DNA of 64,000 nucleotides, taken from positions 62,001 to 126,000 of the forward strand of contig JAHHHN010000003.1 in assembly GCA_019359325.1 (NCBI GenBank), written 5' to 3'. This DNA is from Mojavia pulchra JT2-VF2. Its GTDB lineage: Bacteria; Cyanobacteriota; Cyanobacteriia; Cyanobacteriales; Nostocaceae. The notes beneath the pieces are model-generated. The model saw nothing but the letters and a program-made list of their open reading frames with translations, had not been told where the DNA came from and searched no databases. Position 1 is the first letter of the stretch. Each line of letters begins with the position of its first letter. Shown here piece by piece: positions 8,908 through 17,715 of this stretch. Both the position numbers and the translations under genes were made by a program.

Positions 8908-10014
8908 TCACTTTTCAGGCCAGATTCTGTCACCAGTATTAGGATCAAACAAAAATAACTGACTCAAATCTAGTTGTAAAGAAAGGCGATCGCCTGGATG
9001 TAGGCGCACATTTCCAGCTACCTGAATATTCAAAACTCCACTAGAACCGAGTAAACTAGCACGAATTAAAGTTTCTCGTCCTAAAGGTTCTAGCACTTTC
9101 ACTTCAACTGATAATAGTGCTGTATTATGAGTTCTAAGTTCTGAGTTAGTATCTATTTGTATATGCTCTGGACGAATCCCTAAATCAACATTTTGTCCTT
9201 GATGCAAGTGTAAACTCTCGCTGAGATTGCTAGGAATTTCTAATAACTGCCCACTAACATCAAAAGCATTATTTTTATAAATGGCAGACAGAATATTCAT
9301 AGGAGGACTGCCTAAAAAAGTCGCTACCATTTGGTTAGCAGGACAGGCATAAATAGTTTGGGGATCGCCAATTTGTTGAATTCGTCCGTGATTTAGCACC
9401 ACAATTTTATCAGCCAAAGTCATTGCTTCAACTTGATCATGGGTAACGTAAATAGTTGTAATCCCCAGACTTTGATGTAGCTGTTTCAACTCTGCCCTAG
9501 TATCATCTCGTAATTGAGCATCTAAATTAGATAAAGGTTCGTCAAGTAAAAAAACTTGTGGTTCACGGGCGATCGCTCTTCCTAATGCTACCCGTTGTTG
9601 CTGTCCCCCAGAAAGTTGTTTGGGTTTGCGATCCAGCAGATGATCCAAGGATAGCGATCGCGCTACATTCACCACCCGTTCTTGAACAATTTTTGAGTCA
9701 ACTTTTCGCATCTGTAACCCAAAAGCGATGTTCTGCGCCACTGTCATGTGTGGATACAGTGCGTAGTTCTGGAACACCATCGCCACATCCCGTTGTCTGG
9801 CTGGGATGTTGTTTACCAAGCGCTCGCCAATAAAGAGTTTACCTGAAGTGGCTGTCTCTAAACCGGCGATCGTTCGTAAAATCGTAGACTTACCGCAACC
9901 AGACGGCCCTACCAAAACCCAAAACTCACCATCAGGAATTTCAAAAGAAATATCCTCAATAGCGGTGACGTTGTTGAATCTACGCTTAATGTCTTCTAGC
10001 CGAACATTTGCCAT
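8908..10014 (-). CDS. ABC transporter ATP-binding protein, MalK/UgpC type
   Basis: Cytoplasmic ATPase of a carbohydrate-type (CUT1) importer. Walker A GPSGCGKST is at residues 36-44, Q-loop FQNYALYPHM at 81-90, signature LSGGQQQR at 134-141, Walker B VFLLDEP at 154-160, and switch His in YVTHDQVEAM. A C-terminal ~120-residue TOBE/MalK-type regulatory region follows (DLGIRPEHI). The 368-aa length fits. No permease or binding protein is adjacent, so it probably serves transporters encoded elsewhere, as is common for MalK-like ATPases in cyanobacteria. The substrate cannot be read. Confidence 0.93.
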   Translation of the reverse strand: MANVRLEDIKRRFNNVTAIEDISFEIPDGEFWVLVGPSGCGKSTILRTIAGLETATSGKLFIGERLVNNIPARQRDVAMVFQNYALYPHMTVAQNIAFGLQMRKVDSKIVQERVVNVARSLSLDHLLDRKPKQLSGGQQQRVALGRAIAREPQVFLLDEPLSNLDAQLRDDTRAELKQLHQSLGITTIYVTHDQVEAMTLADKIVVLNHGRIQQIGDPQTIYACPANQMVATFLGSPPMNILSAIYKNNAFDVSGQLLEIPSNLSESLHLHQGQNVDLGIRPEHIQIDTNSELRTHNTALLSVEVKVLEPLGRETLIRASLLGSSGVLNIQVAGNVRLHPGDRLSLQLDLSQLFLFDPNTGDRIWPEK

Positions 10015-10064
10015 TATCCGAGTTGAGATATGAGATTTGAGATTTGAGCTTGGTAGTTTTAACC

Positions 10065-10283
10065 TTAAATTACTACCTTTTGGATACCAACAAATTCTGG
10101 TATTGGTTCATCACTTTCTGCTTCTAAACAAAGTTCAATGACTTCTTTAATATTCGTCATCAATTCATCTATTGTTTCTCCCTGACTGTAACAAGCTGTT
10201 AATTGAGGAACTTCTCCGACATAGTAGCCATCTTCATCCCGTTCAATGATGACGTAGAATTCTCGTTTAGAAGCATTCATCAT
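10065..10283 (-). CDS. HicB-like antitoxin domain protein (orphan)
   Basis: Short HicB-family protein (72 aa from the ATG at 10283). The core FYVIIERDEDGYYVGEVPQL, followed by TACYSQGETIDELMTNIKEVIELCLE, matches the partial RNase H-like HicB fold that neutralises HicA. No HicA-like ORF lies on either side, so it is an orphan. The start codon is 5 nt after the stop of the GUN4 gene on the same strand, so the two are probably co-transcribed. The longer reading from 10313 would overlap the GUN4 gene and lacks the conserved N-terminus. A DNA-binding domain is not visible. Confidence 0.8.
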   Translation of the reverse strand: MMNASKREFYVIIERDEDGYYVGEVPQLTACYSQGETIDELMTNIKEVIELCLEAESDEPIPEFVGIQKVVI

Positions 10284-10288
10284 AATTT

Positions 10289-11017
10289 TTATTGCTCTGA
10301 ATTTGTTAACCAAGCAGGATGAGCAAATAAAGAAGCAATAACTCGCACTCCGCGCAGTTGATTAGAAAGGGGTAAATGACCTCTAGGGGCGCTTAGATTC
10401 CAGATAAACTCATGGGGATATCGCGTCCAGTTATTACCACTTTTCCAGCCAATTTTTGACCAAAAATTATCCCAGTTTTTTCCCAAACCCAACCAGATTT
10501 CTCGCTGTACCGAAAAGCCAAATTTACCCTCAGAATGTACTAACCACAGAGTATTAATGGTTTGCAAGTCAATAACAGGGAAATTGTCTACTTCAGTGAA
10601 ATACAACCATTTTCTTTGTACTGCCGTTGGCCCTGCTATTTCACACATTTTTTGTATAGTTAGGCGATCGGCTGCTTGAAAATCTTGGGCAGCAAGAAGC
10701 TGTTGCAAAGGATTGTAATTAATCTCGCACTCTGATTTTAGAGGTACAATTCCTTCAGGAAAATTAGTTTGCAGAAATTCTTTGGCTTTAGGTGCATCAG
10801 AATTGTAGATTACTTGGTAGGCTTTGCCATCAATCCAAGTCACTGGGGTGTCACAACGTTTCAGTAAAAATTCCATCAATACATCCAATCCCGGATCACC
10901 CAAGTCAGCTAACTGTGAGATTATTTGTTGTTGGACTTGAAGAGACCCAGCGATTAACTGGAGGCGGAGGGAGTCGATGTCACTAGCAGGGCCTGATACA
11001 ATCATTGGGTCTGTCAT
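10289..11017 (-). CDS. GUN4-domain protein (tetrapyrrole binding)
   Basis: GUN4 proteins bind protoporphyrin and Mg-protoporphyrin and stimulate Mg-chelatase in chlorophyll synthesis. Residues 1-85 form a helical N-terminal bundle as in cyanobacterial Gun4. Residues 95-240 are the GUN4 core: YNPLQQLLAAQDFQAADRLT, LYFTEVDNFPVIDLQTINTL, WLVHSEGKFGFSVQREIW, then WTRYPHEFIWNLSAPRGHLP. The 242-aa length is that of canonical cyanobacterial Gun4. Nostocales often carry several GUN4-domain proteins, so I do not assert that this is the chlorophyll-biosynthetic gun4, although the domain order fits. It is followed at once by an orphan hicB. Confidence 0.9.
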   Translation of the reverse strand: MTDPMIVSGPASDIDSLRLQLIAGSLQVQQQIISQLADLGDPGLDVLMEFLLKRCDTPVTWIDGKAYQVIYNSDAPKAKEFLQTNFPEGIVPLKSECEINYNPLQQLLAAQDFQAADRLTIQKMCEIAGPTAVQRKWLYFTEVDNFPVIDLQTINTLWLVHSEGKFGFSVQREIWLGLGKNWDNFWSKIGWKSGNNWTRYPHEFIWNLSAPRGHLPLSNQLRGVRVIASLFAHPAWLTNSEQ

Positions 11018-11158
11018 GCCATTACTCGTTTTAACGGGAGCGTGAAAAAGCGATCAGCTATCGGGTGTTATCAAAGTGAAACACTAATAGCGAAAAGTAG
11101 TTTACTATTTTTGATCGTACAAATTAGCGGTGATTTCGCTCAATCCCTTACCTTAACC

Positions 11159-11312
11159 CCAAATACTATACAAGGGGAATAAGGGGAAAATCTGCGCCTC
11201 AAAGGGCTGGAAGGGAAAAAGACAACAAGGACAAGGGGACAAGGAACTGGGGAAAATGAGAGGGGAAGACAAGGGGACACGGGGACACGGGGAGGGGGGA
11301 GTGGAGAGTTTA
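11159..11312. repeat. G-rich heptamer-like short tandem repeats
   Basis: Imperfect reiterations of AAGGGGA, GGGGACA and GGGGACAC units (e.g. GGGGACACGGGGACACGGGG at 11275-11294). Such STRR sequences are characteristic of Nostoc/Anabaena intergenic DNA. Confidence 0.75.
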
Positions 11313-11331
11313 AGGTTCAAAGCTCGAATTG

Positions 11332-11604
11332 TCGTGTTCTGAACTCGAAGTGTCGAGTCAAAACCTCGGATTGTCGTGTTCTGAACTCGAAGTGTCGAGT
11401 AAAAATCTCGGATTGTCGTGTTCTGAACTCGAAGTGTCGAGTAAAAATCTCGGATTGTCGTGTTCTGAACTCGAAGTGTCGAGTAAAAACCTCGGATTGT
11501 CGTGTTCTGAACTCGAAGTGTCGAGTCAAAAGCCCGGATTGTCGTTTTCTGAACAGAGAGTGTCGAGTAAAAACCTCGGATTGTCGTGTTCTGAGTTTGA
11601 AGAA
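11332..11604. repeat. 42-bp tandem repeat, ~6.5 copies
   Basis: Units begin at 11332, 11374, 11416, 11458, 11500 and 11542 with a decaying partial at 11584. The central units are near-identical; the sixth and seventh drift. Each unit is itself two degenerate 21-bp halves (TGTCGTGTTCTGAACTCGAAG and TGTCGAGTAAAAATCTCGGAT type). Because 42 is a multiple of 3, long frames are open on both strands (a 14-residue repeat with core SCSELEVSSKNLG on +, RTRQSEIFTRHFE on -). I do not think either is a gene: no ribosome binding site or domain, and the frames run into STRR DNA. There are no unique spacers, so it is not CRISPR. Confidence 0.85.
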
Positions 11605-11754
11605 CGAGTATCTAAGCTTAAAGTGTCCCCTTCCAACTTTGCCTCTTCTGCTAATCCCCCCATCCCCCATACTCCTTGTCCTCTTCACCCAATGCTCAAT
11701 CCCTAATGCCCAATTTCTAATGTCAATGGTCAATTGATCAGGAATGTGTGATTT

Positions 11755-13176
11755 ATGTATGAAAAGATTACCCCCCCCACAACAGGTGCAAAAATCACTT
11801 TCAAAAATGGTGAACCGATTGTGCCTGACAATCCAATTATTCCTTTTATTCGGGGCGACGGCACAGGTATAGATATTTGGCCTGCTGCTCAAAAAGTACT
11901 TGATGCTGCGGTAGCAAAGGCATATAACGGTAAACGCCAAATCAGTTGGTTTAAAGTTTATGCTGGGGATGAAGCGTGTGATTTATACGGTACATACCAA
12001 TATTTACCCCAGGATACGCTAACGGCTATTCAAGAATATGGTGTGGCAATAAAAGGGCCATTAACTACCCCAGTAGGTGGCGGTATTCGTTCCTTGAATG
12101 TGGCGTTACGACAAATTTTTGACCTTTATGCCTGCGTGCGTCCTTGTCGATACTATGCAGGTACACCTTCACCACACAAAAATCCTGAAAAGTTAGATGT
12201 AATTGTCTATCGGGAAAACACGGAAGATATTTATTTGGGTATTGAGTGGCGGCAAGGAAGCGAAATTGGCGATCGCCTCATTAAAATCCTCAACGAGGAA
12301 CTGATTCCCGCCACTCCAGAACATGGTAAAAAGCAAATTCCTCTTGATTCTGGCATTGGCATCAAACCCATCAGCAAAAATGGTTCTCAGCGCTTAGTAA
12401 GACGTGCTATCAAACACGCCCTGTTATTGCCCAAACACAAGCAACAAGTGACTTTGGTGCATAAGGGCAACATCATGAAGTACACCGAAGGCGCTTTCCG
12501 CGATTGGGGTTACGAACTAGCAACTAGCGAATTTCGCCAAGAAACAGTCACCGAACGGGAATCTTGGATTTTGAGTAACAAGGAAAAAAATCCTGATATC
12601 TCCTTGGAAGAAAACGCCCGTCAGGTTGACCCTGGATTTGATGCTTTGACTCCAGAGAAAAAAGCGCAAATTGTCAAGGAAGTCGAAACCGTTCTTAACT
12701 CAATTTGGGATACCCACGGTAACGGCAAGTGGAAAGATAAAGTAATGGTCAATGACCGGATTGCTGATAGCATTTTTCAACAAATCCAAACCAGACCCGA
12801 TGAGTATTCGATTCTGGCGACGATGAACTTGAATGGTGATTACTTGTCTGATGCTGCTGCTGCCATTGTCGGAGGATTGGGAATGGGGCCAGGGGCCAAT
12901 ATTGGCGATGCCTGTGCCATATTTGAAGCTACCCACGGCACTGCACCTAAACACGCCGGCTTAGATCGGATTAATCCTGGTTCGGTGATTTTGTCTGGTG
13001 TGATGATGCTAGAGTATCTCGGCTGGCAAGAAGCCGCAGACTTGGTTAAGAAAGGCTTAGGGGATGCGATCGCCAATAGTCAAGTTACCTACGACTTGGC
13101 ACGATTGCTAGAACCACCAGTAGAACCCTTAAAATGTTCTGAATTTGCCGAGGCGATCGTTCAACATTTTGGTTAA
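11755..13176 (+). CDS. icd: Isocitrate dehydrogenase (NADP+)
   Basis: Oxidative decarboxylation of isocitrate to 2-oxoglutarate, which in cyanobacteria is the carbon skeleton for ammonium assimilation and the nitrogen-status signal. It is 473 aa, the cyanobacterial length. Seen: [15 protein letters not shown], the substrate loop [35 protein letters not shown], and the C-terminal nucleotide region [22 protein letters not shown] and [11 protein letters not shown]. The C-terminal domain carries the insertion usual in the prokaryotic NADP enzyme. No NtcA box (GTA-N8-TAC) was found in the ~50 bp before the start; further upstream is the 42-bp repeat. Confidence 0.96.
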   Translation: MYEKITPPTTGAKITFKNGEPIVPDNPIIPFIRGDGTGIDIWPAAQKVLDAAVAKAYNGKRQISWFKVYAGDEACDLYGTYQYLPQDTLTAIQEYGVAIKGPLTTPVGGGIRSLNVALRQIFDLYACVRPCRYYAGTPSPHKNPEKLDVIVYRENTEDIYLGIEWRQGSEIGDRLIKILNEELIPATPEHGKKQIPLDSGIGIKPISKNGSQRLVRRAIKHALLLPKHKQQVTLVHKGNIMKYTEGAFRDWGYELATSEFRQETVTERESWILSNKEKNPDISLEENARQVDPGFDALTPEKKAQIVKEVETVLNSIWDTHGNGKWKDKVMVNDRIADSIFQQIQTRPDEYSILATMNLNGDYLSDAAAAIVGGLGMGPGANIGDACAIFEATHGTAPKHAGLDRINPGSVILSGVMMLEYLGWQEAADLVKKGLGDAIANSQVTYDLARLLEPPVEPLKCSEFAEAIVQHFG

Positions 13177-13183
13177 TTAGGGA

Positions 13184-13326
13184 CTGGGGACTAGGAAAAA
13201 GCAGGGGAGACAAAGGGACAAGGGGACACGGGGACTAAGGGACACGGGGACAAGGGGAAAGAACCATGATTAACTCTTGCTCCTTGTCCCCCCATCCCCC
13301 ATGCTCCTTATCCTCTTCATCCAATC
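13184..13326. repeat. G-rich then C-rich heptamer repeats between icd and sodA
   Basis: A G-rich tract (GGGACTGGGGACTAGG, GGGACAAGGGGACACGGGGAC; 13184-13260) is followed by a C-rich tract (CTTGTCCCCCCATCCCCCATG; 13279-13326), so the two can pair loosely into a stem. STRR type. It may act as a weak terminator after icd, which is inference. Confidence 0.65.
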
Positions 13327-13398
13327 CCCAACTTTTTGCAGCCTAAATCTAAGAAAATAAAAGCTATCAAGACATTCATATTGATTGGCTGCCCTTTT

Positions 13399-14175
13399 AT
13401 GAATATTAATCGACGCAATTTCTTGTTTTTACTCGCAGCAGCTACGGGGGGTGTTGCATTAGATGCTTGCGCTGTGGGAGAGAAATCTTCTAGCAACAAC
13501 CAAACAAATTCCAGTACAGGCACAACTACAAGCACAACACCAGATACCACCAAAGGGGCTATTCAATTACCACCTTTACCCTACGCTTATGAAGCGCTAG
13601 AACCGCACATCGATGCCAAAACTATGCAGTTTCATCACGATAAGCATCATGCAACTTATGTGAAGAACTTAAATGCAGCGTTAGAGAAACATCCAGCACT
13701 CAAAAGTAAAACTGTTGAAGAACTGTTACGTAGGCTTGACACAGTACCTGAAGATATTCGCAGAACAGTGCGTAATAATGGCGGTGGTCATGTAAACCAC
13801 GCGATGTTTTGGAATATTATGAAGCCCCAAGGTGGTGGAGAACCAACAGGAGCGATCGCATCAGCAATTAATCAAAATTTTGGTAGTTTTGCAGCCTTTA
13901 AAAAACAGTTTAACGAAGCTGGTGCTGCTCGATTTGGTAGTGGTTGGGTTTGGCTTGTCCGTAATAAAGGTGGCAAGCTGGAAGTAACAACTACAGCCAA
14001 CCAAGATAATCCCCTAAGTCAAGGTAAATATCCCATCCTGGGCAATGATGTATGGGAACACGCATATTATCTTAACTACCAAAACCGCCGCGCTGATTAT
14101 TTAGAAGCTTGGTGGAATGTGGTTAACTGGGATGCGATTAATAAGCGGTTTGCAGACGCAAGAAAATTTGCCTAG
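13399..14175 (+). CDS. sodA: Superoxide dismutase, Mn type, with membrane or export signal
   Basis: Dismutates superoxide. I chose the ATG at 13399 (258 aa): the protein then begins [18 protein letters not shown], a twin-arginine-like hydrophobic leader ending near LDAC, which is a weak lipobox. A Ser/Thr linker (about 30-55) precedes the catalytic domain. Metal ligands are in [23 protein letters not shown] and [15 protein letters not shown]. The motif ANQDNPL (Gln of the Mn type) and Gly in GGGHVNH favour manganese over iron. This fits the membrane-attached MnSOD of heterocystous cyanobacteria, working outside the cytoplasm or at thylakoids. Upstream TTG at 13336 is in frame but less likely. 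Confidence 0.9.
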   Translation: MNINRRNFLFLLAAATGGVALDACAVGEKSSSNNQTNSSTGTTTSTTPDTTKGAIQLPPLPYAYEALEPHIDAKTMQFHHDKHHATYVKNLNAALEKHPALKSKTVEELLRRLDTVPEDIRRTVRNNGGGHVNHAMFWNIMKPQGGGEPTGAIASAINQNFGSFAAFKKQFNEAGAARFGSGWVWLVRNKGGKLEVTTTANQDNPLSQGKYPILGNDVWEHAYYLNYQNRRADYLEAWWNVVNWDAINKRFADARKFA

Positions 14176-14324
14176 ATAGAAGCAATGGGGGAGAAAAAAA
14201 TTACTGAATCTCTCCCCGCCTACTCAAAAATCTTGATAGTCAGCTTTCAACTATTGGATTTTTCTCCATCTCCAATTACTATTACCGAAAATATTAAAGT
14301 TTCTATAAATTTCTGTTAATTGTT

Positions 14325-14954
14325 ATGCTTATGCAAAGCAGTATGACATTTAGCACCATTGTTGCATTATTCGGTGCGATGGTTGTTCTGGCTTCTATTC
14401 CCAGCGTTAGTGTATTAGCTGTCTCCACAAGATCAGCTACATCTGGATTTATTCATGGTCTTTTCACAACTATAGGGATAGTGGTTGGTGACATCATTTT
14501 CATAATAATAGCCATTTGGGGTTTATCGCTTCTTGCTGAAACGATGGGGAGCCTATTTGTCCTAATAAAATACCTTGGGGGTGCTTATCTGGTTTTTTTA
14601 GGGATAGGGTTATGCAGGTCAAAATCACAGGACATGGAGACAGGAGAGATTATAGAAACTTCTTTGCTGTCTAGTTTTCTGACTGGACTATTTATTACAT
14701 TGGGCGATCAAAAAGCAACCTTATTTTATCTTGGTTTTTTCCCAGCTTTTCTTGATCTTTCTAAAATATCTTATTTTGACACCAGCATAATTATAGCGAT
14801 TACTATTGTGGCCGTAGGCGGTGTAAAACTTGGTTATGCATTCATGGCGTACAGAGCTAGATTGCTTATTAGTTCTAAAACAAGAAAAGGAATAAACATT
14901 GCTGCTGGCTGTGTAATGATTGCTGTTGGAATATTTTTAGTAACAAAAACTTAA
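14325..14954 (+). CDS. LysE-family transporter
   Basis: Predicted inner-membrane exporter of amino acids or similar metabolites (LysE/RhtB superfamily). It is 209 aa with about six hydrophobic helices. The helix-2 region IHGLFTTIGIVVGDIIFIII and the later YLGGAYLVFLGIGLCRSK match the family pattern, and a loop GLFITLGDQKATLFYLGFFP replaces the usual NPK-containing stretch. The ATG at 14325 and the nearby in-frame ATGs at 14331 and 14343 are all possible. The substrate is unknown, and the upstream neighbour sodA is separated by 149 bp. Confidence 0.85.
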   Translation: MLMQSSMTFSTIVALFGAMVVLASIPSVSVLAVSTRSATSGFIHGLFTTIGIVVGDIIFIIIAIWGLSLLAETMGSLFVLIKYLGGAYLVFLGIGLCRSKSQDMETGEIIETSLLSSFLTGLFITLGDQKATLFYLGFFPAFLDLSKISYFDTSIIIAITIVAVGGVKLGYAFMAYRARLLISSKTRKGINIAAGCVMIAVGIFLVTKT

Positions 14955-15014
14955 TTATTATATGTTGCGCGTTGAGCATACCTAACAAATCGCTGCACCA
15001 TAATAACGATTTGT

Positions 15015-15372
15015 TTGGGCCTCAGTAATCTTAGAGGGCTTCAACGTTATGGTTCAGCGTTGGCGCAGCCTCTCGGCACGAGAATCGCGGTCTATCCCGG
15101 CAACTTACATTCATACTCGCTCCCCCCAAACCGAGGAAAGAAGCTCAAGAAAGAGCAGCGTATTTCTGAACTGATTCTGCGATCGGCAACCTTTAGAGGC
15201 TATCTTGGAACAACCAAGGGTTGAACCTGATAATCTGGGTAACAGACGCGATGTGTTTCGGTTTGCCGATCAAGAATCGCTAGAAAGATGGTTTAACTCT
15301 CAATCGCGTCGCGATTGTCTCGCCCAACTCGATCCGCTGACCGACGATATTAAGCAACAAAGTTTAAAATAA
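15015..15372 (+). pseudogene. Frameshifted relic of an antibiotic-biosynthesis-monooxygenase-like protein
   Basis: Parts of one protein can be read only by changing frame. A short piece near 15104 (TYIHTRSPQTEE) is in one frame. SELILRSATFRGYLG (about 15168-15210) is in another. From 15205, QPRVEPDNLGNRRDVFRFAD continues to a stop at 15370-15372, in a third register, and includes FADQESLERWFNSQSRRDCL. The last stretch resembles the ABM (dimeric alpha-beta barrel monooxygenase) pattern of a Phe-rich strand followed by a helix with a Trp and an Arg-Arg. At least two frameshifts are needed, so the gene is broken. The family call is from memory of the pattern and moderately sure. Confidence 0.6.
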
Positions 15373-15423
15373 CACACAGAAATGCTCTAATAATTGAACA
15401 ACATTGAGCAGTAAATAGGGTAA

Positions 15424-17352
15424 ATGTCTGAGGAAAGGGCATCAGTAGATATCGAGATGGTTCAGGAAGCTTTACGTAAAAGTGAGGAACGCTATCGCTC
15501 ACTCGTGGAAGCGACTTCTCAAATTGTTTGGAATACTAATGCTCTTGGTGAATTTGCCGATGAACAGCTTAACTGGAGTATCTTCACTGGACAAAGTTCC
15601 GCCGAATTGAAAGGATGGGGATGGCTCAATGCTGTTCACCCTGATGACCAAGCACACACGGCCGCTGCGTGGTCTGCTGCTGTTGCTAGCCGCACCATGT
15701 ACGAAGTGGAGCATCGCTTGCACCGTTATGATGGTGAGTATCGCTACATGAGTGTACGAGCTGTGCCAGTGTCTGAGCCTGATGGCAGCATTCGTGAGTG
15801 GATTGGCGTTCACACCGACATTACCGACAAGAAGCGTGCCGAAGAAGCCCTTAAAGAAACCGAACACCGCTACACCCAAATCCTCGATTCGGTTCAAGAC
15901 ATGATTTTTTGTAAAGCTCCTGGTTCAGTGGTTGTCTATGCAAATAAAGCTGCTTGTAGCTACTACGGCATGACCCTTGAAGAACTGCACGGTATCACTG
16001 ACGTTCCATTTAACGAAATTGATTATACCCAGCAATACATACAAGATGACCTCAAAGTTTTCGCTACGGGTGAGGTAGTAGAGGTATTAGAGGAGCCTAA
16101 TCGAAGAGCGGATGGCGAAATTCGGTTCTTCCACACGATTAAATCGCCAATTTTTGATACAGAGGGGAATGTTGTACAAATTGTCGGTGTCTCTCGTGAT
16201 ATTACTGATGGTAAGCGAACTAAAGAGGCACGCGATCGCGCTTTAGCAGAAGCACAGGTAGCACGTGCTGAGTTACATCGCGTATTTATGCAAGCACCCG
16301 CCGCAATTCATATCTCCCGCGGCCCTACCCACATTACCGAGGTAGCGAATCCAATATATCTTCAGATTGTTGGCAACCGCGAGGTGATTGGCAAGACTGC
16401 TAGGGAAGCATTCCCAGATTTGGCAGGACAAGGATTTTTTGAGTTACTCGATCAGGTGTATGCCACTGGACAACCCTTTGTCGGTAAAGAAATGCGGGCA
16501 TTATTTGACCGAAACGGCGATGGCATATTAGAAGAAAGTTTTTGGAATTTTGTTTACCAACCATTACTCGATGCGAACGCTCAGGTTTATGGCATCATGA
16601 CCCATGCAGTGGAAGTGACAGAGCAAGTGCTTTCCCGTAAAGAAATTGAGAAAAAGGCTGAAGAACTGTCTCAACTAACTTTAGCATTAGAGCGGAGTAA
16701 CAAGGATCTCGAACAGTTTGCTTACGTTGCTTCCCACGATTTAAAAGCACCTCTGCGCGGCATTTCGAGCATATCAGGCTGGCTTGAAGAAGACCTAGCA
16801 GACACATTGACTGAAGAATCCCGCGAGCATCTGAACCTGTTACACAAGCGGATACAACGGATGGAAAACTTGATAGACGGGATTTTACAGTACTCACGCG
16901 CAGGTCGAATGCAGACATCTGAGATGGTAGATGTTGCTGCTTTACTCGCTGAAGTGATTGAACTTATAGCACCGCCTGCTGAAACGGTGATTATGATTGA
17001 GCCAGGGATGCCTAAATTGTTAACTGAGCGAGTACCACTTCAGCAAGTTTTTATGAATTTGATCCATAATGCCTTGAAATATGCACTCAGACCTGATGTT
17101 CGTGTTGTGGTTGGAGTAAAACAAGTCGGGAAATATTTTGAATTTTCCGTTGCAGATAATGGCCCTGGGATTGCGCCTGAATTTCATCACAAAATCTGGG
17201 GTATCTTTCAGCGATTAGAGGCCAGAGATCAAATCGAGGGAACGGGAATCGGGCTATCAGTCGTCAAAAAAATTGTCGAAACTCGCGGTGGAGTGGTAAA
17301 ACTGGAGTCCAAAGTTGGTGCTGGATCAATTTTTAGCTTTACATGGAATTGA
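15424..17352 (+). CDS. PAS-domain sensor histidine kinase
   Basis: Soluble two-component kinase, 642 aa, no membrane helices. Order: three PAS/PAC modules (about 15-140, 145-270, 285-405; the PAC ends read GVHTDITDKKRAEE, GVSRDITDGKRTKE and THAVEVTEQV), a coiled-coil linker, a HisKA domain with phospho-acceptor His438 in ASHDLKAPLRG, and an HATPase domain with N-box FMNLIHNALKYA, G1 VADNGPGIAPEFH and G2 GTGIGLSVVKKIVE. The H-box SHDLKAPLR is of the phytochrome/Cph1-like class. No receiver domain and no response regulator gene next to it, so the partner is unknown. Confidence 0.92.
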   Translation: MSEERASVDIEMVQEALRKSEERYRSLVEATSQIVWNTNALGEFADEQLNWSIFTGQSSAELKGWGWLNAVHPDDQAHTAAAWSAAVASRTMYEVEHRLHRYDGEYRYMSVRAVPVSEPDGSIREWIGVHTDITDKKRAEEALKETEHRYTQILDSVQDMIFCKAPGSVVVYANKAACSYYGMTLEELHGITDVPFNEIDYTQQYIQDDLKVFATGEVVEVLEEPNRRADGEIRFFHTIKSPIFDTEGNVVQIVGVSRDITDGKRTKEARDRALAEAQVARAELHRVFMQAPAAIHISRGPTHITEVANPIYLQIVGNREVIGKTAREAFPDLAGQGFFELLDQVYATGQPFVGKEMRALFDRNGDGILEESFWNFVYQPLLDANAQVYGIMTHAVEVTEQVLSRKEIEKKAEELSQLTLALERSNKDLEQFAYVASHDLKAPLRGISSISGWLEEDLADTLTEESREHLNLLHKRIQRMENLIDGILQYSRAGRMQTSEMVDVAALLAEVIELIAPPAETVIMIEPGMPKLLTERVPLQQVFMNLIHNALKYALRPDVRVVVGVKQVGKYFEFSVADNGPGIAPEFHHKIWGIFQRLEARDQIEGTGIGLSVVKKIVETRGGVVKLESKVGAGSIFSFTWN

Positions 17353-17511
17353 GCCAAGCACCAAATATGTGAGTAGTGAGTGCTAAGTTTTGGCTTTGCA
17401 GAGAAAGCGGGATGATTTTTCTCACGCAGAGCCGCAAAGACGCAGAGAGTATGAGGAGTTTTAAATCTCAATACTTAATTTTATCGCTTGTTTGTGCAAC
17501 GTCGAGTTTTT

Positions 17512-17639
17512 ATATGATGTCCGGCAAATCACCCTGAATATGTCATTGCGAGTGGAACGAAGTGAAACGACGCAATCGCAAAGTTTTTGGGATTGCTTGC
17601 CTTCGGTCACAATGACGGTTATTTAAACGGACATGATAT
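17512..17639. mobile_element. MITE-like element 1 (128 bp)
   Basis: Near-perfect terminal inverted repeats ATATGATGTCCG (17512-17523) and CGGACATGATAT (17628-17639; 11 of 12 pair). The interior contains GTCATTGCGAGTGGAACGAAG ... GGATTGCTTGCC ... CACAATGAC, itself a large imperfect palindrome. No transposase. It lies between the PAS kinase and the methyltransferase. Confidence 0.65.
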
Positions 17640-17715
17640 TAGTGGTGAGTGCTGAGTAAATCAGCGTTGTCTTGCCGTGTCAGTTCTAAGTACAAGTATT
17701 CAAGTGGACACAATA

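Noticed and set aside
11332-11604. CRISPR array
   Set aside because: The units are contiguous tandem repeats with no unique spacers, and no cas gene is in the window.
11700-11754. NtcA site upstream of icd
   Set aside because: icd is NtcA-regulated in other cyanobacteria, but no GTA-N8-TAC was found in this stretch.
11317-11940. Long minus-strand open frame with RTRQSE/FTRHFE repeats, and a + strand frame at 11329-11706
   Set aside because: Both are products of the 42-bp repeat (a multiple of three). They lack a ribosome binding site and any domain, and the minus frame runs antisense into icd.
15015-15224. 69-residue + strand frame as an intact gene
   Set aside because: It carries only the middle of a monooxygenase-like protein; the rest is in other frames, so it is annotated as a pseudogene.
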